The position numbers and the translations under genes were made by a program. This document shows, in pieces, positions 33,322 to 38,307 of a stretch of 38,307 nucleotides of DNA. The notes beneath the pieces are model-generated. The model ran no database searches. It saw only the letters and a program-made list of their open reading frames with translations, and was not told the DNA's origin. Positions within the stretch are counted from its first letter, which is position 1. Every line of letters starts with the position of its first letter. The stretch is from Gemmatimonadaceae bacterium (lineage in GTDB: Bacteria; Gemmatimonadota; Gemmatimonadetes; Gemmatimonadales; Gemmatimonadaceae): positions 1 to 38,307 of the forward strand of contig JACMPK010000169.1 in assembly GCA_014377535.1 (NCBI GenBank), in the 5' to 3' direction.

Positions 33322-36300
33322 TCAGAAGACGAGCCGGATGTTCATGCCGAACGTCCGGGTGGACGGCAGCACATTGCGTTCGATACCTTCGCCGATCAGA
33401 CTGGTCCCCAGCACATTGGCCTCCGGGTCCACATGCGGAACCTTGCTGGAAATAAGCCAGAGGTTGCGCCCCTCGACCGCGAGACTTCCCGACGCGGCGC
33501 CGAGCACCGAGGTCCAGCGCGACGGCAGCTGGAACGTGAGTGCCGCCTCGCGCAACTTGGAGAATGACGCGTCGAAGATGTTGTTCTCGGGGCTGATGGA
33601 GTTATCCAGGTTGCCCCAGTACTGCTGCACGGACGCCACCTGCACGTCGTTCGGACGTGTCGTGCCGTTGGCACTCCGGATCACGCCATCCTGAACGAAC
33701 GGGGTGCGATTCGCTGTTTCCGCCGCGAGGCCGCTGGAGCGAAGCTGCGAGGTCGTCTGCGAGAGGAACACACCACCGCGGCGGACATCGACGAGGAACG
33801 ACAGCGCGACATTCTTCCAGCTGACGGTGTTCGTCACGCCGCCGGTCCAGTCAGGAAAGATGTTGCCGAACAGCTTGCGCTGTCCCTGGATGCGCAGGCC
33901 GTTGGCAGGATTGATCAAGTACTTGCCCGTCGCCGAATCACGCGCGAATCCGACGCCTTGGATGTTGAACGTCGTACCCGGCCTGGCCGCGACGAAGATA
34001 CCGAATCCATCACCTGAGGTCACGATGAATTCGCTGAGGCCTGGCGCGAGTCGATCGACGATGTTGCGGTTGCGGTTGAAGTTCATGCCGACATCCCACC
34101 GCAAGCCGCGCGGATCCGACGAAGCGATCGGGACACCGGTGATCTGCAACTCGAGCCCCTTGTTCGAGAGCTGACCGACGTTCAGCCGACGCGCGGCGAA
34201 ACCGGTGGTCTGCGGCACGGCGATCGAGACGATCTGGTCGTAGTTTCGCGATTCGTAATACGTCGCATCGATTCCGAGCCGGTCGCGGAAGAACCGGGTC
34301 TCCGTCCCGAACTCGATGGAGTTCTGGCGCTGCGGACGGAGATTCGCCGGCGGGATCACATTCGTTGCCGCAAAGGCCGATGCACCGTTGAACGGGAACT
34401 GCTGGTTGAATGTGTAGATATCGGTCTGCTGCGTGAGGGGCGTATACGTGAAAGCCAGTTGATACGGATCCTCATCCGAGCCGACATTCGCCCAGTTCGC
34501 GCGGAGCTTCAGAAAGCTCACCTTCCCCTTGTCGAAGATGCCAAGGCCCCGGAAGGCATCGGACACGACATAGCCGGTCGATATTGACGGGTAGAAGTAC
34601 GAATTGTTGTTCGTCGGCAGCGTCGAGCTCCAGTCGTTTCGCCCCGTGACGTTGACGAACAGGTACTCGCGCCAGGCCAGGCCGACATCGCTGTACACGC
34701 CGAACAGCTGTCGCTCACTGCGGAAATTCGTGGCTGCGTTGACGAGTGCATTTGCCTGCGTGTACAGCCCGTCGATGTTCAGCCCCTGACTGAAGACTCG
34801 CTGCCGCCTGAACGTCCGCTTGTTGAAGTTGTGCCCGACGATCGTCTTCATGGCAAGACTGCCGGTGAGCTGCCGCTGCACGGTTCCGATCAGGTCGGTG
34901 TTCACTTCGCGCTCGGACAGGTCCTGCGTGTCGAACTCGCCGTCCAGCCGGCCGCGTGTTCCCTTGCGCGTGATGAACCGGCGGTTCTCACCGGCGAGGT
35001 CGGTGCCGGCGCGGAAGGTCACGTTCAGCCAATTCAATGCGTCGTACGACAGGTTCACGTTGCCGAAGATACGATCGATGGCATTGTTGAGGCCATTGTT
35101 GTCCGTGACCCAGTAGGGGTTGTTCGATGTGCCCGTTCCGTCAATGGAGCCTGCGATTCCTGTCGACGTGACCCGGTTGTCGCGCAGGAATCCGCTGGAC
35201 AGTGTTCGCGGGAGGCTGGACAGCAGCTGCATGGGAATACTCGCCGTGTTCTGCCCCTGGCTGGGCCGACCCGCGGAGGTCGTGCGCACATAGTTGGCCG
35301 CAACGCGAGCGCTGAACTTCGGCGTGAAGCGCTGTCCGGCATTCAATGCAATCGTATACCGTGACAGCTCCGAGTTCGGCACGATGCCTGACTGGCCGAG
35401 CCACGTGCCGCTCAGACGGTAATCACTCTGCTCGGTACCGCCGGCAACGGCCAGCGACTGCACGTTGGTGGCGCCGGTTCGGAAGAAGTCGGCCACATTA
35501 CTCGGATTGGCCTGCAACGCCACCGTCTGATTCAGCAGGTTCGGCACTTCCTGACCAGTGATGCGCGGTCCCCAACCGTTCGCGAGATCCTTGTTGTAGA
35601 CACCAAGGTTGCCCTGCGCATACTCGTTCTGGAGATCGAAGAGCCGAAAAACCTGGTCGGTCCGTATCGATGAGTTGTACGTGATCGTCGGCTTGCGCCC
35701 GGCACGTCCTCGCTTGGTGGTCACCACGATCACACCGTTGCGCGCACGAGAACCGTAGAGCGCAGATGCGGCGGCACCCTTCAGGATGCTCATGCTCTCG
35801 ATGTCGTCCGGATTCAGGTCCTGCGCCCGGTTACCGACATCCACGCCACCGGTCACGATTTCTGTTTCGGTACCGGCAAACGACGAATTGGAAATTGGAA
35901 CGCCATCGACGACGAAGAGCGGTTCGCTCGCGCTGGCAATGGAATTTACTCCACGAATGACGACCTTGCTCGACCCGCCAATAGTCCCGGACTGCTGTGT
36001 GACACGCACACCGGACACCTTGCCGGCAAGCGCGTTCAACACATTTGAGCCGCGTGCGACGGCAAGCTGCTCGGTCTGTACCGTCGCTGTCGAATAACCC
36101 AGCTCGCGCGTGTCGCGCACGATCGCGTTGGCGGTGACCACCACGTCAGAGAGAGCCGTCGGGCTCTGCTCCATCACCAGGTTCACGACGGCGCGCCCGG
36201 CGATGGCGGCATCAGTCGGCTTGAACCCGATCAACCTGAACGTGAGCACACCTTCCGTGGCTGATGCAGGAAACTGAAGACGATAGGTCCCCTCGGCAGA

Positions 36301-36492
36301 CGTGAGCGTGCCGTACCTCGTGCCACGCAGCAGGACCGTCACGCCTTGAAGTGCTCGACCGCCATCGGAGGCAGTCACCTTGCCGGTGATGATGCGTGCT
36401 GCAGACTGCGCCGCGGCGGGCGCGGGGGAGAGAATGACTCCTCCACTGGCGCACAGGATCGAGAGCATGCACACCAGCGTTCGTGATGTCAT
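33322..36492 (-). CDS. SusC/RagA-family TonB-dependent outer-membrane receptor
   Basis: 1056 residues. The frame is open to 36576, but the ATG at 36492 starts a signal peptide (MTSRTLVCMLSILCASGG, cleavage near APAAAQ) after a GGAG site, so it is chosen. Then come a carboxypeptidase-regulatory-like domain (about 35-115; GKVTASDGGRALQGVTVLL), the plug with ALAGKVSGVRVTQQSG, SKVVIRGVNSI and the SusC signature ALYGSRARNGVIVVTTKRG, and a beta-barrel ending RTFGMNIRLVF with a terminal Phe. It is the first gene of a unit with the SusD lipoprotein and cyclophilin. The ligand is unknown. An inverted repeat lies 31 bp upstream. Confidence 0.93.
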   Translation of the reverse strand: MTSRTLVCMLSILCASGGVILSPAPAAAQSAARIITGKVTASDGGRALQGVTVLLRGTRYGTLTSAEGTYRLQFPASATEGVLTFRLIGFKPTDAAIAGRAVVNLVMEQSPTALSDVVVTANAIVRDTRELGYSTATVQTEQLAVARGSNVLNALAGKVSGVRVTQQSGTIGGSSKVVIRGVNSIASASEPLFVVDGVPISNSSFAGTETEIVTGGVDVGNRAQDLNPDDIESMSILKGAAASALYGSRARNGVIVVTTKRGRAGRKPTITYNSSIRTDQVFRLFDLQNEYAQGNLGVYNKDLANGWGPRITGQEVPNLLNQTVALQANPSNVADFFRTGATNVQSLAVAGGTEQSDYRLSGTWLGQSGIVPNSELSRYTIALNAGQRFTPKFSARVAANYVRTTSAGRPSQGQNTASIPMQLLSSLPRTLSSGFLRDNRVTSTGIAGSIDGTGTSNNPYWVTDNNGLNNAIDRIFGNVNLSYDALNWLNVTFRAGTDLAGENRRFITRKGTRGRLDGEFDTQDLSEREVNTDLIGTVQRQLTGSLAMKTIVGHNFNKRTFRRQRVFSQGLNIDGLYTQANALVNAATNFRSERQLFGVYSDVGLAWREYLFVNVTGRNDWSSTLPTNNNSYFYPSISTGYVVSDAFRGLGIFDKGKVSFLKLRANWANVGSDEDPYQLAFTYTPLTQQTDIYTFNQQFPFNGASAFAATNVIPPANLRPQRQNSIEFGTETRFFRDRLGIDATYYESRNYDQIVSIAVPQTTGFAARRLNVGQLSNKGLELQITGVPIASSDPRGLRWDVGMNFNRNRNIVDRLAPGLSEFIVTSGDGFGIFVAARPGTTFNIQGVGFARDSATGKYLINPANGLRIQGQRKLFGNIFPDWTGGVTNTVSWKNVALSFLVDVRRGGVFLSQTTSQLRSSGLAAETANRTPFVQDGVIRSANGTTRPNDVQVASVQQYWGNLDNSISPENNIFDASFSKLREAALTFQLPSRWTSVLGAASGSLAVEGRNLWLISSKVPHVDPEANVLGTSLIGEGIERNVLPSTRTFGMNIRLVF

Positions 36493-37032
36493 TCCGTTGG
36501 TCTCCAGCGTACTTGATGTGAATCGATCGTTGAAGCGATCGACAAACGAAACGATACCGAGTGCATCATCGCACATCAGCGTCGCGAGCCCTCGTCACCG
36601 TCAGCGTCGCCGACTGCAGCTGACAGGCGCAATCCGCAGTCAGTGGCCGTTTATTCGACTCGTCGTGGAGCAACTCCAGGCGAGCATGTTGAGCCAGCGT
36701 ATCCTTCGTCATGAATGGTGTCAAGCACACGAGGCTGGATCAATCAAGTAATAACGGACTGGAAATGTATCGACGTCAAATACATTTATTGTTGAGCTTG
36801 CCACGTTGTGTGCTTCACGCCTTTTGCTCGCGAATTGGCAATTCGATGGGTGAGTACCTGATCATTTCAAGTGCGTCGCTCATTGATGACCTAGTGCTCT
36901 GTGAGGCCGCAGATCAGCCGTCGACCTTTGACGAGCGCTTAGGAGACAAAGCCAAGCCTGTAGCCGTGCGCGCGCGACGGTGCGGAGCGATGTTCCGCGT
37001 CTCAAGGCGAACGCCGGGAGGGATCGCCGCAA
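36493..37032. other. Intergenic region between the third susC and aroH, with an inverted repeat
   Basis: These 540 bp lie between two minus-strand genes and hold no gene I can support; a plus-strand open frame at 36711-37259 runs antisense into aroH and looks non-coding. Bases 36720-36880 are noticeably more AT-rich than the rest of the window. On the minus strand CTGATG and TATCGT, 17 bases apart just upstream of the inverted repeat, could be a weak promoter; I do not call it. Confidence 0.4.
36523..36542. promoter_or_regulatory. Possible operator: TCGATCG-N6-CGATCGA upstream of susC
   Basis: A perfect 20-bp inverted repeat (7-bp arms, 6-bp spacer) begins 31 bp before the start codon of the third susC. 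Size and symmetry suit a dimeric repressor, but a transcript hairpin is equally possible. The regulator is unknown. Confidence 0.4.
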
Positions 37033-37467
37033 TCAGTCGAAATTCAGATCAGGCCGCAGCGACTGTGTGCCGTTCAGATAAACGGAACGCAATGTGTCGG
37101 CGCCGCGTGCTCTATCAACGATCAGGAGGGCTCGGAGACACCGTGGCAGGTCGCTATCGGTCGGCATCTCAGCGAGGCAGAGAAACTGCGCACTCGTCCA
37201 CCCCGCTTCCCGCGCTGCACCGGCGGGCTTGGCCGTACGAAGGTCGTGCGTGGCAGTGAAGACGGCGATCCGCACGGCCGATGGTCCGATGTCGTTCCGT
37301 GCGTGGAGGGTGCGCACCAGTTCCGTGACCGCGTCGGCAATCGCCTTGGCGGAATCTTCTCGGCAGGTTGTCGCGAGCCGGACTGCGACAGCGACCGAAT
37401 TGCCTGACGGTGCTGCCTGATCGCCAGACATCAATGTCGACAGCATCAGCGGTTCAATGTCATCCAT
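37033..37467 (-). CDS. aroH: Chorismate mutase, AroH type
   Basis: 144 residues; Bacillus subtilis AroH has 127. The protein aligns along its length after a 20-residue N-terminal extension: VRLATT with R30 (R7 of B. subtilis), ATHDLRTA then AREAGW with R86 (R63), FLCLAEM with C97 and E100 (C75, E78), LPRCLRALLIV with R112 (R90), VYLNGT with Y130 (Y108), and SLRPDL with R138 (R116). All catalytic residues are present; F57 is replaced by K80. It converts chorismate to prephenate in the cytoplasm, the first step toward phenylalanine and tyrosine. A GGGGA site precedes the ATG at 37467. No other aromatic biosynthesis gene is adjacent; it follows the rRNA operon on the same strand beyond a terminator. 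Confidence 0.9.
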   Translation of the reverse strand: MDDIEPLMLSTLMSGDQAAPSGNSVAVAVRLATTCREDSAKAIADAVTELVRTLHARNDIGPSAVRIAVFTATHDLRTAKPAGAAREAGWTSAQFLCLAEMPTDSDLPRCLRALLIVDRARGADTLRSVYLNGTQSLRPDLNFD

Positions 37468-37800
37468 GTGCGTCCCCGTGATGTTCGATCGGATGATTCA
37501 CATCTCCGTCCCCGCTGACTGACGGTCAATCCTGGCGATGTCAGCGTAGGCCTGGTAGACAGGATGTAGGCCATCCAGCGGAGCAGCGTGACACTCTCGC
37601 TGTTGCAGGTACAACATGCTGACGCCCGGACCTTGGTGGAAGCGGGCCACGCTCTGGTGGCCGAGTGTCCGCTTCATGCGGGTACCAGAGTGTGTTGGCG
37701 TGGGGCGGTGTGCCATTGCGCCGACGACATGAATCTGAATAGACGAGTGCAGCACTGGAGGCGGCCGTCGTACAGTCAGACGCTTACTACTGTACTTGCG
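37468..37800. other. Intergenic region between aroH and the 5S terminator
   Basis: 333 bp with no gene I can support. An open minus-strand frame (37498-38208) crosses the terminator and all of 5S rRNA, so it is not a gene. The aroH promoter should lie here; I found no box pair worth calling. Confidence 0.4.
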
Positions 37801-37839
37801 ACAACAACAAAATCCCCGACCACAAACCGTGATCGGGGA
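37801..37839 (-). terminator. Rho-independent terminator of the rRNA operon
   Basis: Read on the minus strand, TCCCCGATCAC and GTGGTCGGGGA form an 11-bp stem (one T-G pair) around loop GGTTT, followed by TTTTGTTGTTG. It begins about 13 bp after the 3' end of 5S rRNA. Confidence 0.88.
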
Positions 37840-37851
37840 CTTCGTCAAAGG

Positions 37852-37969
37852 GTGCCGGCGACGGCCTACTCTCCCGCGACCTCGCGGCCGGAGTACCATC
37901 GGCGCTGTCGGGCTTAACGATCGTGTTCGGAATGGGAACGAGTGTGGCCCCGACGCTCTAGTCGCCAGC
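37852..37969 (-). rRNA. rrf: 5S ribosomal RNA
   Basis: The minus strand carries the 5S core: CTGGCGAC at the 5' end pairs with GTCGCCGG at the 3' end to close helix I; TTCCCATTCCGAACACG, GTTAAGCCCGACAGCGCCG and GATGGTACT, then GGGAGAGTAGG, are the conserved loop segments. Length is about 115-118 nt and the ends are approximate to a few bases. Confidence 0.95.
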
Positions 37970-38201
37970 GAATTTTCAAGAACTATCCAGCAACAGACAT
38001 TGTATCTGCCCACCGGTGCGAGCCTGCGGCTCAGATCGGGAATGGCATGCGGCTGCGCAAGGACGCGCAGTCGCGAAGACGACAATGGAAGAGAGTATGG
38101 AGATCGTAGGAGTGGTATCAGCCGTAGCTGACGACGCGGAGTGCACTGCATGCACGGCGTATGTCGGTGACCGGGCTTTTGCGTGCCGGTCACAGTATTG
38201 G
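37970..38201 (-). other. 23S-5S internal transcribed spacer
   Basis: About 232 bp without a tRNA gene. A hairpin GTGACCGG/CCGGTCAC (38168-38175 with 38187-38194) lies close to the 23S 3' end and may be a processing stem. Nothing else is recognised. Confidence 0.6.
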
Positions 38202-38307
38202 GAGTCAAGCCGCACGGGCGATTAGGACCGCTGCGCTCGGAATGGATTGCTCCACGTCCACGGGCGGCCTATCGACGGAGTCGTCTCCTCCGGCCCTTCA
38301 GGGTGCT
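38202..38307 (-). rRNA. rrl: 23S ribosomal RNA, 3' end (partial)
   Basis: The minus strand reads AGCACCCTGAAGGGCC at the edge and closes with GCAGCGGTCCTAATCGCCC and GTGCGGCTTGACTCC, the conserved 3'-terminal segment of bacterial 23S rRNA. Only about 105 nt are in the window; the rest, and presumably 16S, lie beyond the right edge. The 3' boundary is approximate. Confidence 0.9.

Noticed and set aside
36711-37259. A 182-codon plus-strand open frame
   Set aside because: Half of it is antisense to aroH, which has all catalytic residues; the rest shows no coding signal.
37498-38208. A 236-codon minus-strand open frame
   Set aside because: Runs through 5S rRNA and its terminator.

Overview
The window looks like a chromosomal segment of a Gemmatimonadota bacterium (Gemmatimonas-like). 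The grounds are inference from gene content: uniformly high GC, three SusC/SusD-type outer-membrane pairs, a short primary-type sigma factor, an F1 cluster in the order atpA-atpG-atpD-atpC, and tRNA genes without an encoded CCA end. I could not run a phylogeny.

Layout, left to right. (1) 1-10.5 kb, minus strand: a SusC/SusD pair whose SusD is cut by the left edge, a single-domain response regulator, and a second unit susC-susD-CHRD lipoprotein. (2) 10.6-14.9 kb, minus: F1 ATP synthase genes alpha, gamma, beta and a very short epsilon, preceded by a perfect TTGTGA-N6-TCACAA palindrome. (3) 15-18.1 kb, minus: an AraC-type regulator with an unclear start, a Nudix hydrolase, an MlaF-like ABC ATPase and a SigA/RpoD-type sigma factor. 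(4) 18.3-19.2 kb, plus: five tRNA genes (Ala, Gly, Val, Arg, Pro) with recognisable promoters and two hairpin terminators. (5) 19.3-27.5 kb: a photoactive yellow protein (PYP) locus, described below. (6) 27.5-31.1 kb, plus: a small lipoprotein, tRNA-Arg(CCG), rho, ruvX and mltG. (7) 31.3-36.5 kb, minus: a third susC-susD pair followed by a periplasmic cyclophilin. (8) 37.0-38.3 kb, minus: an AroH-type chorismate mutase, 5S rRNA with its terminator, and the 3' end of 23S rRNA.

The highlight is the PYP locus. A 124-residue protein (23959-24333) aligns along its whole length with Halorhodospira PYP. It keeps the chromophore cysteine (C66, equivalent to C69), Y39 (Y42) and E43 (E46), but T50 and R52 are replaced. 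Nearby is an aromatic ammonia-lyase with the His-Leu selectivity pair of tyrosine ammonia-lyase, the enzyme that makes the PYP chromophore p-coumarate. Divergent from it is an AMP-ligase homologue in the place of the PYP coumarate ligase, but it lacks the ATP-binding P-loop motif and the C-terminal part.

PYP lies in a minus-strand operon with a repeat-built coiled-coil protein upstream and two paralogous small proteins plus an HDOD protein downstream. The two small proteins share a motif (W-L-E-x-R-x-E-W-x-R-x-N-x3-N-Y-Q-x-V, then A-[DN]-P). The same domain recurs as the N-terminus of a divergently transcribed protein whose remainder resembles CheA P3-P4-P5 with a ruined ATP site and no phospho-accepting P1 domain. 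My inference is a blue-light signalling system in which PYP signals through protein-protein contacts (coiled coil, NYQ-domain proteins, pseudo-CheA/CheW-like scaffold, HDOD output) and not by a fused kinase or cyclase. I know of no description of this arrangement, but could not search.
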